This document shows positions 1 to 5,706 of a stretch of DNA of 15,891 bases, piece after piece; position 1 is the first letter of the stretch; each line of letters starts with the position of its first letter. Made by a program: the position numbers and the translations under genes. Below the pieces are notes generated by a model. The model had not been told where the DNA came from, made no database searches, and saw only the letters and a program-made list of their open reading frames with translations. The DNA is from Kiritimatiellia bacterium (GTDB lineage Bacteria > Verrucomicrobiota > Kiritimatiellia > RFP12 > UBA1067), in contig CAJGDE010000040.1 of assembly GCA_904502135.1 (NCBI GenBank), positions 1 to 15,891 of the forward strand, in the 5' to 3' direction.

Positions 1-23
1 CAGATTATAGGGTTATTTGCTTT

Positions 24-99
24 AAGGCAGAGTTAATGCAACCCCTATGGATAAGGCAGATTCAATGCAACCAGGCAGAATGACAAAGTAAATGCGACT
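24..99. repeat. Degenerate direct repeats in host flank
   Basis: Two 20-base copies, AAGGCAGAGTTAATGCAACC at 24-43 and AAGGCAGATTCAATGCAACC at 53-72, differ at two positions. A third, looser copy starts with AGGCAGA at 73 and ends AAATGCGACT at 99 with about ten extra bases inserted. No coding sequence is visible around them. Multiple subterminal repeats of about 20 bp are a known feature of some insertion-sequence ends (for example the IS21 family), so this may be an IS end or remnant cut by the window edge; that is inference, and no transposase is in view. Confidence 0.5.
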
Positions 100-132
100 C
101 CCCGCTTCGCGGGCAGTCGCATTTACTTTGTC
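82..132. repeat. Perfect long inverted repeat (hairpin)
   Basis: GACAAAGTAAATGCGACT at 82-99 is exactly complementary to 115-132, giving an uninterrupted 18-bp stem. After one C/C mismatch the stem continues as CCCGC/GCGGG (101-105 with 109-113) around a TTC loop. There is no T-run on either side, so a classical intrinsic terminator is unlikely. It may be a REP-like palindrome, a structured RNA end of an upstream transcript, or part of a mobile-element terminus together with the adjacent repeats. Confidence 0.7.
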
Positions 133-165
133 TTGTCACCATTACAAGATATCCATTCTCCAATG

Positions 166-195
166 TTGCAATCTGCGCGGATTATTTGGTATAAT
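166..195 (+). promoter_or_regulatory. Promoter of the tRNA-Pro gene
   Basis: A -35 hexamer TTGCAA (166-171) is followed after 18 bases by a perfect -10 TATAAT (190-195). Transcription would begin around 202, about ten bases before the mature tRNA 5' end, leaving a short leader for RNase P to remove. Spacing and position fit a sigma-70-type housekeeping promoter. Confidence 0.75.
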
Positions 196-211
196 ATGCG
201 CCAATCTTGTT

Positions 212-288
212 CGGAGCGTAGCGCAGTCTGGTAGCGCGTTTGCTTCGGGAGCAAAAGGCCGTGGGTTCAAATCCCACCGCTCCGACCA
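212..288 (+). tRNA. tRNA-Pro (anticodon CGG)
   Basis: All four arms can be drawn: acceptor CGGAGCG/CGCTCCG (212-218 with 278-284), D stem GCGC/GCGC, anticodon stem TTTGC/GCAAA (239-243 with 251-255) around the loop TTCGGGA with anticodon CGG at 246-248, and T stem GTGGG/CCCAC (261-265 with 273-277) with loop TTCAAAT. The discriminator is A285, and CCA is encoded at 286-288. The gene reads CCG proline codons. An integrase gene begins 131 bp downstream in the same orientation, so this tRNA is the likely attachment target, with its 3' part shared between host and prophage. Confidence 0.96.
244..288 (+). other. Probable attL core in the 3' half of tRNA-Pro
   Basis: Tyrosine integrases that target tRNA genes usually recombine in the anticodon or T-loop region, and the element carries a copy of the tRNA 3' end so that the gene stays intact. 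Here the integrase lies directly downstream of an intact tRNA, as expected at such a junction. The matching direct repeat at the other end of the prophage is outside the window, so the core limits given here (anticodon loop to CCA) are inferred, not seen. Confidence 0.5.
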
Positions 289-305
289 ATAAAAATCCCG
301 ATAAA

Positions 306-333
306 TTGCATTGCCGTGCGATTTTTGTAAAAT
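306..333 (+). promoter_or_regulatory. Possible integrase promoter
   Basis: TTGCAT (306-311), a 16-base spacer and TAAAAT (328-333) form a weak sigma-70-like promoter between the tRNA end and the putative integrase arm sites. If it is used, the integrase is expressed from inside the element, and integrase bound to the repeats at 366-401 could repress it. The -35 matches the consensus at only three of six positions, so this is a candidate only. Confidence 0.3.
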
Positions 334-364
334 AAGCGATTGGGTTTAGTTCCGCCTTTTCGGG

Positions 365-401
365 TTTTAGGGCACTTTAGGGCACTTTTTTTACCCTAAA
401 A
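365..401. repeat. Tandem 10-bp repeats with inverted third copy (putative integrase arm sites)
   Basis: TTTAGGGCAC occurs twice in direct tandem at 366-375 and 376-385. The segment CCCTAAAA at 394-401 is complementary to TTTTAGGG at 365-372, so a third partial copy lies in inverted orientation and the block can also fold as a hairpin. Short repeated motifs between the att core and int are typical of the arm-type binding sites used by the N-terminal domain of lambda-type integrases. The distance from the tRNA end (about 80 bp) suits that role. Confidence 0.55.
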
Positions 402-419
402 TGTTCGAGAAGGGCGAAA

Positions 420-1619
420 ATGAAACGAAAGGACTGCCGTAAACCACGCGGCTCAGTGTACGACAACAACGGGTATTGGTATGTAGACGTTAAGCTTCCC
501 GGCGAAGAAAAGCGAAGAAAACATCCGCTGTGCGCTCCAGGGTCTGATAAAGCCATGAGAAGTGACCGTCCCAAAGAAATGGCCATAGAAGCTGCACATC
601 GCTTATGGGAAGAAGCCACGCGGCAATATCGTGTCTCGCCATCATCGCGTACAGTAGATGACATCTGCACCGCGTATCTGCGCAACGCAGAGACTTATTA
701 TCGCGGTGGTAGTGAAGTGAGCACGGTTACTTGCGCCATCAGGCCGTTTCGTGAGATGTTCGGGAATAGGCACATTGCCGAATTGGTGCATACTGATATG
801 GTCGGCGTTCGTGATGCGATGATTCGCCAGGGGCTTTCGCGCAACACAATCAACCGTTACATGCGCATTATCGCCAACCGCCTCCTGCCGTGGGCGTTAG
901 ACGAGGGGCTAATCCGCGCAAATGTTAAAGCGGAACTCTCTCAAGTGCAACCGCTTAAGCGAGGTCGCACTGCCGCGCATGAGACGCCGCCAATCCGCCC
1001 GGTTAACGATGTCATCATCAATGCGACACTTAAGCACATGATGCCGAACACGGCCGATATGGTGCGCGTCCATCGCTTGACTGGTATGCGCCCTGAAGAA
1101 CTCTGTGCTATGCGCTGGGTTGATATTGATCAGTCTATGTCTCCGTGGCTATATCGGCCGCAGCACCACAAAAACGAATGGCGCAATCTTCCGCGGGTAA
1201 TTCTTATCGGGCCACGGGCAAGGGAAATCCTGTTGCGCCATCAGGTCGGCGAATATCCATTCTCGCCGATTTCGGCAGTTGCCGAGCGTATGGCGGAGTT
1301 AAGGGCGAACGCCACATCACCATCGAGATACGACCGTAAAGACCCTCACGCCGTGCGTGTGCCGCGCAATCATTGGGATACTTGCTCATATACCAAGACT
1401 ATTCATGCTGCGTGTGATCGTGCAGGGATTGATCGCTGGGGCGCGAATAGGCTTCGCCACGCATTCGCTACTGAGGTTAGACGCAAGTTCGGCCTTGAGG
1501 CTTGCCGCGCCGTCCTTGGACATTCAATGGGGGCGGCAGTGACGGACCGTTATTCTTTCGAAGCCCTTGAGGATGAATGTATTGAGAAGGCCGCGCCTGC
1601 CGTTGAAGCGTTAGGGTGA
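420..1619 (+). CDS. int: Tyrosine recombinase, prophage integrase
   Basis: This 399-residue site-specific recombinase should integrate and excise the element at tRNA-Pro. The N-terminus is basic and small (residues 1-40, with GSVYDNNGYWYVDV resembling an arm-binding domain), followed by a SAM-like core-binding domain (about 75-170) with the SRNTINRYMRIIANRLLPWA stretch. The catalytic domain (about 195-399) has Arg224 in TGMRPEEL, a possible catalytic Lys near 251, Arg346 in LRHAFAT, His368 in LGHSM and the nucleophile Tyr378 in DRYSF. The residue three before Arg346 is Asn343, where many relatives have His; Asn there still looks compatible with an active enzyme. GAAGGG (409-414) ends five bases before the ATG. 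The late genes run convergently towards it. It is full length and looks intact. Confidence 0.95.
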   Translation: MKRKDCRKPRGSVYDNNGYWYVDVKLPGEEKRRKHPLCAPGSDKAMRSDRPKEMAIEAAHRLWEEATRQYRVSPSSRTVDDICTAYLRNAETYYRGGSEVSTVTCAIRPFREMFGNRHIAELVHTDMVGVRDAMIRQGLSRNTINRYMRIIANRLLPWALDEGLIRANVKAELSQVQPLKRGRTAAHETPPIRPVNDVIINATLKHMMPNTADMVRVHRLTGMRPEELCAMRWVDIDQSMSPWLYRPQHHKNEWRNLPRVILIGPRAREILLRHQVGEYPFSPISAVAERMAELRANATSPSRYDRKDPHAVRVPRNHWDTCSYTKTIHAACDRAGIDRWGANRLRHAFATEVRRKFGLEACRAVLGHSMGAAVTDRYSFEALEDECIEKAAPAVEALG

Positions 1620-1668
1620 AAAATAAAATCCCCGCCATCATCGGTTATGGGCGTAACCTCCGGCGGGG
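1619..1668 (-). terminator. Intrinsic terminator of the late operon
   Basis: GGCGGGG/CCCCGCC (1662-1668 with 1630-1636) forms a 7-bp GC stem, and inside it GGTTA/TAACC (1643-1647 with 1654-1658) can pair. On the - strand the stem is followed directly by ATTTTATTTTT (1629 to 1619), a good U-tract. It would stop late transcripts before they run antisense through the integrase. On the + strand no T-run follows, so it is less convincing as an integrase terminator. Confidence 0.7.
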
Positions 1669-1669
1669 G

Positions 1670-1709
1670 TGGCCAGTAGGAGCGAAAGGAGCGCAAAGAC
1701 CTCTGGCCA
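1670..1709. repeat. Intergenic inverted repeat
   Basis: TGGCCAG at 1670-1676 is complementary to CTGGCCA at 1703-1709 across a 26-base loop. It sits just upstream, on the - strand, of the terminator stem in the non-coding stretch 1620-1789, where no gene is visible. It may add structure to the end of the late transcript; no other role can be read from it. Confidence 0.35.
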
Positions 1710-1768
1710 GAAATTGTGAAGCCGGACTTTTGGGGTCTCCACGCTTTACCGGCGGCGTGTCAATGGGA

Positions 1769-1796
1769 CTTGCGTACGGATGTCCGCCCCTACAAG
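1769..1796. repeat. Possible dispersed REP-like element
   Basis: On the - strand the stretch reads CTTGTAGGGGCGGACATCCG followed by TACGCAAG. The ends CTTG/CAAG are complementary, and the inside carries CGGA/TCCG. The TAG is the stop codon of the lipoprotein gene. GTAGGGGCGGAC-type sequences look to me like an intergenic repeat found many times in some bacterial genomes, but only one copy is in this window, so the call depends on a genome search. Confidence 0.2.
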
Positions 1797-2062
1797 GATG
1801 GACTACGGTATTCCCGCTCCATCTGCTTGCTTTGGTTGATTGGTGTTAAGCTGTTATCAATAAGAAGCTCGCTTTTTTCGATATCCTTGCCGGATATCAC
1901 TCTTTTAAGTTTACCGCCAGCGGCGACCTCGATGTACTCACCCCAGCCGATGCCGATGGCGGATGTCGAACACCAAACGATAAACCCGTTGGTGTAGCTC
2001 GTTCGCGGGCTTTGGCAGCCAGCAAGGGCGAGTAGGGGAAGTATGGCGAGAAAGTACTTCAT
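1790..2062 (-). CDS. Small lipoprotein, possible outer spanin-like
   Basis: The 90-residue product has a signal peptide with a lipobox (Leu-Ala-Gly-Cys, lipidated Cys16) and Gln at +2, which in Gram-negative bacteria would direct it to the outer membrane. The mature part is short and mixed, with the stretch AIGIGWGEYIEV, and is not proline-rich as Rz1 proteins usually are. The ATG at 2062 was chosen over one five codons upstream because it overlaps the preceding stop as TGATG and gives a clean signal peptide. It is the last gene of the late operon, next to an XhlA-like gene, so a role in lysis is plausible. A lysogenic-conversion lipoprotein is the alternative. Confidence 0.75.
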   Translation of the reverse strand: MKYFLAILPLLALAGCQSPRTSYTNGFIVWCSTSAIGIGWGEYIEVAAGGKLKRVISGKDIEKSELLIDNSLTPINQSKQMEREYRSPSL

Positions 2063-2400
2063 CAGTCCGCATCCCACATTGCTTTGGCTTCTTTGAACGA
2101 TGTAGCAAGACCGGCTAATTCGGCGGCCGTGAGCATGCCATCATTGGCGACGGCGATTACATCCGCGACCACATCCGTGATGGCGTTGTATTCATTGTGC
2201 CATTTGGTAGGCACATAGACGCGAAGCTTCAAAAGCCAATCGAGAGCCCATGCGCAAGTCTCGCGCACTTTAGTAACTTTTTCGGAAACACCATCTTTTG
2301 CGAGATAGGTGTTGAGAAACCCAAGAAGGTAATCGAGAGCCGATTCCCAGCCGCCGAAAAGAAACTTGGTGCCAAGAGTGAGTTTATTCCAAAGATTCAT
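2062..2400 (-). CDS. Unknown 112-residue protein in lysis-cassette position
   Basis: I do not recognise this protein. It has a hydrophobic, tryptophan- and leucine-rich N-terminal half (residues 3-60, with FLFGGW and LDYLLGFLNTYLA) without a clear uncharged membrane span, and an alanine-rich helical C-terminal part (about 70-110). AAAGGA lies eight to nine bases before the ATG. It sits between the XhlA-like gene (19-bp gap) and the lipoprotein gene (TGATG overlap). By position it could take part in lysis or be a membrane-associated helper, but nothing in the sequence proves it. Confidence 0.65.
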   Translation of the reverse strand: MNLWNKLTLGTKFLFGGWESALDYLLGFLNTYLAKDGVSEKVTKVRETCAWALDWLLKLRVYVPTKWHNEYNAITDVVADVIAVANDGMLTAAELAGLATSFKEAKAMWDAD

Positions 2401-2419
2401 TTTTGTTGTTCCTTTCTAC

Positions 2420-2665
2420 TTATGGTTTAACGGTCAAATTTTTTGCCGCGTCTGTCACGTGATGGAAGCCACGCTCGCCGATCGCACCGTAAATAACCGT
2501 TAAGAGTAGTAAGCCACTAAAGATGCAGGAGAGCCAAAAGAGCCGCTGCACTGCGTTAAAGAGCGTCTTGATCTGTTCGCCGCTTACCGCCTGATGACGC
2601 GCATAGTCTTTTTCAAGTGCTTCTACGCGCTCTTCAAGCTTTTCGAAATGAACCTTGTCGCACAT
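2420..2665 (-). CDS. XhlA-like coiled-coil and single-span membrane protein
   Basis: The 81-residue product has an N-terminal coiled-coil (about 5-40, heptad-like LEERVEALEKDYARH) followed by one transmembrane segment (about 42-60, LFWLSCIFSGLLLLTVIYG) and a short polar tail. This order and size match the haemolysin XhlA family, membrane-anchored proteins encoded next to holin and endolysin genes in many prophages, where they support lysis. GGAGG stands ten bases before the ATG, and the upstream gene ends only two bases earlier. No partner holin of XhlB type is recognisable beside it. The architecture is clear; the family match is by eye. Confidence 0.65.
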   Translation of the reverse strand: MCDKVHFEKLEERVEALEKDYARHQAVSGEQIKTLFNAVQRLFWLSCIFSGLLLLTVIYGAIGERGFHHVTDAAKNLTVKP

Positions 2666-2667
2666 GG

Positions 2668-3129
2668 TTAATTGTCCTCCGCCCGGCGCATAAATGCTTT
2701 AACCTCTGCCTCGGTAGCGATGCCACGCGTGATAACGGTGTTAGTGGCAGAGACATAAGCTGGGTAATCCGAAGTGATAAACTGGCAAGCGTTCCATTCA
2801 TCTTCAAGATCCATCGCCTGAATGGCCGCTTTGACATCAGCCCATTTGCCAGCCGCCTTCGCCGCGACAATGAGCTTAAGCTTTGAATACTTAACAGGGC
2901 GGTCGATAACTCTGTTAATAACTGCGATAACGTTTGTCGTTGCCCAGAATTTTTTGCCCTTGCGATAATGCGTAATAACCTTGCCGGGAATGGTTTCAGT
3001 GTCTTGCGCGACGATGCGCGTCCGCTCTTTAATGTATCGCGTTGCGATATCGTTTGCGGCGGCGATAGACATTATCGCAGTCATCGAGAGAAGGAGCGCA
3101 AGCCCCATGGTCACTTTGTTTTTATTCAT
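2668..3129 (-). CDS. Exported protein of unknown function, 153 aa
   Basis: A typical Sec signal peptide is visible: basic start MNKNK, hydrophobic core GLALLLSMTAIMS and a likely cleavage after AAA at residue 25. The mature part begins NDIATRYIKER, which resembles the post-signal segment of the 889-residue protein (VANRKWVREF), and ends in a helical C-terminal half (about 100-153) with KWADVKAAIQAMDLEDEW. AAAGGAGG is nine bases before the ATG, inside the end of the preceding gene, and the two genes overlap by eight bases. No catalytic motif is evident and I cannot name a family. A role in lysis or at the cell surface is possible from position alone. Confidence 0.7.
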   Translation of the reverse strand: MNKNKVTMGLALLLSMTAIMSIAAANDIATRYIKERTRIVAQDTETIPGKVITHYRKGKKFWATTNVIAVINRVIDRPVKYSKLKLIVAAKAAGKWADVKAAIQAMDLEDEWNACQFITSDYPAYVSATNTVITRGIATEAEVKAFMRRAEDN

Positions 3130-3874
3130 TTTCGCTAACCTCCTTTGTTTGTTTTAAGTTTATGCCGTTTCTAAAGTTGTAAATTTCGCCCGTGAGCGCG
3201 TTTGTCCAAACACCTGTGTATGTAGGCTCACCGTCGACTGTAACGAGCGCAGAGCCGAAATCAAAGCCTTTGGCGCCGCCGATGGTTTCGTGCCATCTAC
3301 TGTTGATAAGTTTACCCCTTAATGCCGTTGGCCGTATGAAGGTGCAGCGGTGAGTGTAAGAGTCTTTTTCCCACTTATCCCAGACGCATTCGACGGTCGC
3401 CGTGACATTGAGGTAGGTGTATTCTATATGCCTATTCGGCGCGATTGTAAGGAGTTGAGAATACTTTACGATTTGCCAATCAGTAACGCCGTCCGAGCCT
3501 TCAGAAATAACCTCGCCTGTAAGGTTTAAAGGGGTTCGCTGGCGCGGCACATATAGCGCGATATGCTCCGCGTGAGACGGTATTTGATTAGTGACATCCC
3601 AAAGCGATTGAAGGGCGTTGGTGACGCCGCCTGCAGTCGCTCTGGCAATCTCCTGCAGATTGGTTGCAAGAGCCATTTGTGCCGCAGCGTCAGCGTGAGA
3701 TACGACAGTTCCCGAGCGGTCTATCACTTTGCCATTTCCGCCATCGAGCAACGCTTGGCGCGATAGGCCTAACTCCATAACTTCATCAGACGTGATAACG
3801 AGATTTGTCGCCGCCTTTTCATCTTCAGCAATCGGCGCGATCGTTGCAAGGATAATGGCAAGTAATGTAATCAT
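3122..3874 (-). CDS. Protein with hydrophobic leader, tail-fibre position, 250 aa
   Basis: The product begins with the short hydrophobic leader MITLLAIILATIAPIA, which lacks a basic residue, then an acidic linker. An alanine-rich helical segment (about 60-95) precedes a beta-rich C-terminal half (about 105-240) with several Trp and Tyr. The leader is almost identical, in protein and DNA, to that of the gene at 5120-5704, and the leader/helix/beta order resembles the gene at 4248-4976. The start overlaps the upstream stop as ATGA, and its end overlaps the next gene by eight bases. It is probably a small accessory fibre or surface protein; the function is unknown. Confidence 0.65.
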   Translation of the reverse strand: MITLLAIILATIAPIAEDEKAATNLVITSDEVMELGLSRQALLDGGNGKVIDRSGTVVSHADAAAQMALATNLQEIARATAGGVTNALQSLWDVTNQIPSHAEHIALYVPRQRTPLNLTGEVISEGSDGVTDWQIVKYSQLLTIAPNRHIEYTYLNVTATVECVWDKWEKDSYTHRCTFIRPTALRGKLINSRWHETIGGAKGFDFGSALVTVDGEPTYTGVWTNALTGEIYNFRNGINLKQTKEVSENE

Positions 3875-4251
3875 TTTGAAATCGCCCCCTTATTTACGCG
3901 GATGCGAAGTCTCACATCACGATTGCGCCAAAAGCCGTCGGCGTGAAAGTCGGTTTCTTTTGTGCGACCCGCTTCCCGCCATTGCGACCAGCCCGTGCGA
4001 GAAGGTATTTGCCGTTCTTGATATTCAACGATAAATTCATCTTCGCCTAGGGTGATTCTATCGTCTTCAACCTCCCAACCGATATTCATGCCGCCTGTTA
4101 TCGGAGCTGAGAAGGTAGTAAGCTTAATGCCTTTTTCAACGACGGTAGGCGGTGATGGCGGTTTACTCCCGGCGAAGATAGTCATCAGTACGGCGAGGAT
4201 TATCCAGCCCCAGCCGCAAGCTCGCATACGCTCTTTAATGGTTTTTATCAT
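3871..4251 (-). CDS. Membrane-anchored protein with FN3-like domain
   Basis: The 126-residue product has a basic N-terminus (KTIKERMR), one membrane span (about 13-28, GWGWIILAVLMTIFAG) and a compact beta-rich domain (about 45-120). The patterns GMNIGWEV, EFIVEYQ, WSQW and VRLRIRV are spaced like strands of a single fibronectin type III fold, judged by eye. The basic side precedes the span, so the domain should lie outside the cytoplasmic membrane. It overlaps both neighbours by four bases (ATGA). Its role is unknown; an anchored Ig-like binding domain in a phage tail operon would be unusual. Confidence 0.65.
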   Translation of the reverse strand: MIKTIKERMRACGWGWIILAVLMTIFAGSKPPSPPTVVEKGIKLTTFSAPITGGMNIGWEVEDDRITLGEDEFIVEYQERQIPSRTGWSQWREAGRTKETDFHADGFWRNRDVRLRIRVNKGAISK

Positions 4252-4976
4252 CGCTTAATCTCCATCAATAAGCCGCCCTTAAATCCAAGCGTATCTGGGC
4301 CAGCAACGACATCAACTGTAAGACCGCCTGTTATGCCGCCCTTGATGTCAAACGTCATACCCTCGCCATCTGCCGCATCTGCGTCAAGATAGACGATGAA
4401 GAAGCCCTGAGAGGCAACCGGCAACCAGAACTTGACTGAGTACATGTAGTTATAAACCGTGCCGTCTTTATCCTCGTAAGTCGTTGCGAGATTCGTTTTC
4501 TCAATCGTCGTATCGAGAGCCTTCATCGCGTCTTTGCCGCCCGCGATGGTAGAGGAGTGTTTTATGCCCGGCGGCACGGCACTTGCGTCTGAGGTTGTCG
4601 CATAGACGAGTTCGTGTTGCACATTACCTTTGCCGTCCGTTGCGATATTCAGCGTGCATGATGTGATGATGCACTTTGTGTCAGGCGGCAATGCGACCAT
4701 CACGCCGAGGGAATCAGTAAAGCCGCGCCGATAAACGACAAATTCATTTTCGGTAATCGCCTGCACGGTTGACGCTACAAGGTTAGTACCTTGACGCGCC
4801 GCCTTTTCTGCCGCCGTTGCCGCCGCTTGCGCAATGGCGATTTCCGTTTTATTCGCAGCCATGTCGCTAACAGACGCGATTACCTCTGGCGCATTATTCT
4901 TTCCGTCTTGATCCACAAACACAACCTTGTTTGAGACGGTTACAGCCGCTGCGAAAATCAAAATTGGAAGTGTCAT
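4248..4976 (-). CDS. Protein with hydrophobic leader, tail-fibre position, 242 aa
   Basis: The leader MTLPILIFAAAVTVSNK is short and has no basic residue before its core. An alanine-rich helix (about 40-72, possible coiled coil for trimer formation) follows, then a beta-rich C-terminal domain (about 75-242) with glycine-rich turns such as DIKGGITGGLTVDV. GGAGG lies seven bases before the ATG, and the start overlaps the stop of the small membrane-protein gene upstream. Helix-then-beta layout suits a trimeric fibre subunit, but the apparent export leader does not fit ordinary fibre assembly. The function is unknown. Confidence 0.65.
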   Translation of the reverse strand: MTLPILIFAAAVTVSNKVVFVDQDGKNNAPEVIASVSDMAANKTEIAIAQAAATAAEKAARQGTNLVASTVQAITENEFVVYRRGFTDSLGVMVALPPDTKCIITSCTLNIATDGKGNVQHELVYATTSDASAVPPGIKHSSTIAGGKDAMKALDTTIEKTNLATTYEDKDGTVYNYMYSVKFWLPVASQGFFIVYLDADAADGEGMTFDIKGGITGGLTVDVVAGPDTLGFKGGLLMEIKR

Positions 4977-5119
4977 TTGAAAACCTCCATTACTGCTTCA
5001 AAGCCATAATGCCACCACATCGCACACCATATACCAATTAGAGGCGAATATAATAAAAACGCGGCAAGTAAAAACATTTTTAGTATATCAAGTAATTCCA
5101 ATAAAAACTGCTTCATCAT
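4973..5119 (-). CDS. Small single-span membrane protein, 48 aa
   Basis: This short gene fills the only apparent gap in this part of the operon. It reads MMKQFLLELLDILKM, then a hydrophobic segment (about 15-36, FLLAAFLLYSPLIGIWCAMW) and a short tail ending EVFK. A strong GGAGG is eight bases before the first of two adjacent ATGs, the start follows the upstream stop directly (TAAATGATG), and the stop overlaps the next start as ATGA. Such perfect fitting between neighbours makes translation likely. GC content is low (18 of 60 bases in 5041-5100). It could be a holin-like or regulatory membrane peptide, and the role cannot be decided. Confidence 0.75.
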   Translation of the reverse strand: MMKQFLLELLDILKMFLLAAFLLYSPLIGIWCAMWWHYGFEAVMEVFK

Positions 5120-5704
5120 TTATTTAACCTCCGTGATATTTGCGTTAGTGACGGCGATATAGTATAGATTTCCATCATACATTGTCTGCTTCCAAGTGAT
5201 ACCAAGTTTTTCATCGTAGACGAGGCCTTGAACATTGCGCACAACATTGGTGACTACCTGAGGGATGTTGTTTGTCGCTCTCTCAATGTCGCTTCGCATA
5301 GCGAATGTTTCGTCTTTCTCAATTTCTGGGAAGTACATATGGTAAAAGGAAATAGTGTCTGATATTCCTTCTTTCCGAAAATAGCGGTCACCTACGGCCA
5401 TACCACCCGCATAGAAATAAGTGTATTCGCTGGGATTTCCACTGTACACATCTCTACTGTATGCGTATAAATACTGAGGGGCAATCGAAAGAAAGGAATC
5501 TTGCCATTCGGTGCTCTGGCGAATATGAACTCCATATTCATCGGTTGACGCCTTCCAGTATTCGCCTGCTATGGGCATTACTTCGTCGCTCTTCGCCAAC
5601 CCCTCAAAGCTTACATTCGTGACAATTGGATCGGTGTTGTGTATTTTCCCTTTGGGTGCGGTGGTAACAGTCGCGGCAAGGATAATTGCAAGTAACATAT
5701 TCAT
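5120..5704 (-). CDS. Protein with hydrophobic leader, tail-fibre position, 194 aa
   Basis: It starts MNMLLAIILAATVTTAPKG, a hydrophobic leader nearly identical to that of the gene at 3122-3874. The body is rich in Tyr and Trp (residues 45-125, many aromatic beta-strand patterns), and a short helical stretch (about 135-155, MRSDIERATNNIPQVVTNVV) precedes the C-terminal strands ending ITEVK. GAGG stands seven bases before the chosen ATG, two bases after the stop of the upstream Ig-like gene. It is probably the exported or fibre partner of that upstream gene; no family is recognised. Confidence 0.65.
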   Translation of the reverse strand: MNMLLAIILAATVTTAPKGKIHNTDPIVTNVSFEGLAKSDEVMPIAGEYWKASTDEYGVHIRQSTEWQDSFLSIAPQYLYAYSRDVYSGNPSEYTYFYAGGMAVGDRYFRKEGISDTISFYHMYFPEIEKDETFAMRSDIERATNNIPQVVTNVVRNVQGLVYDEKLGITWKQTMYDGNLYYIAVTNANITEVK

Positions 5705-5706
5705 TT

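Noticed and set aside
92..292. 66-codon open frame on the + strand across the hairpin and tRNA
   Set aside because: It reads through the tRNA gene and the palindrome and has no ribosome site; it is a chance frame.
377..685. 102-codon open frame antisense to the integrase start
   Set aside because: It covers the integrase N-terminus and the repeat block on the other strand, has no recognisable content, and the integrase frame is certain.
1616..1997. Two overlapping + strand frames downstream of the integrase
   Set aside because: They cover the terminator stem and the antisense of the lipoprotein gene, whose lipobox and TGATG overlap are convincing.
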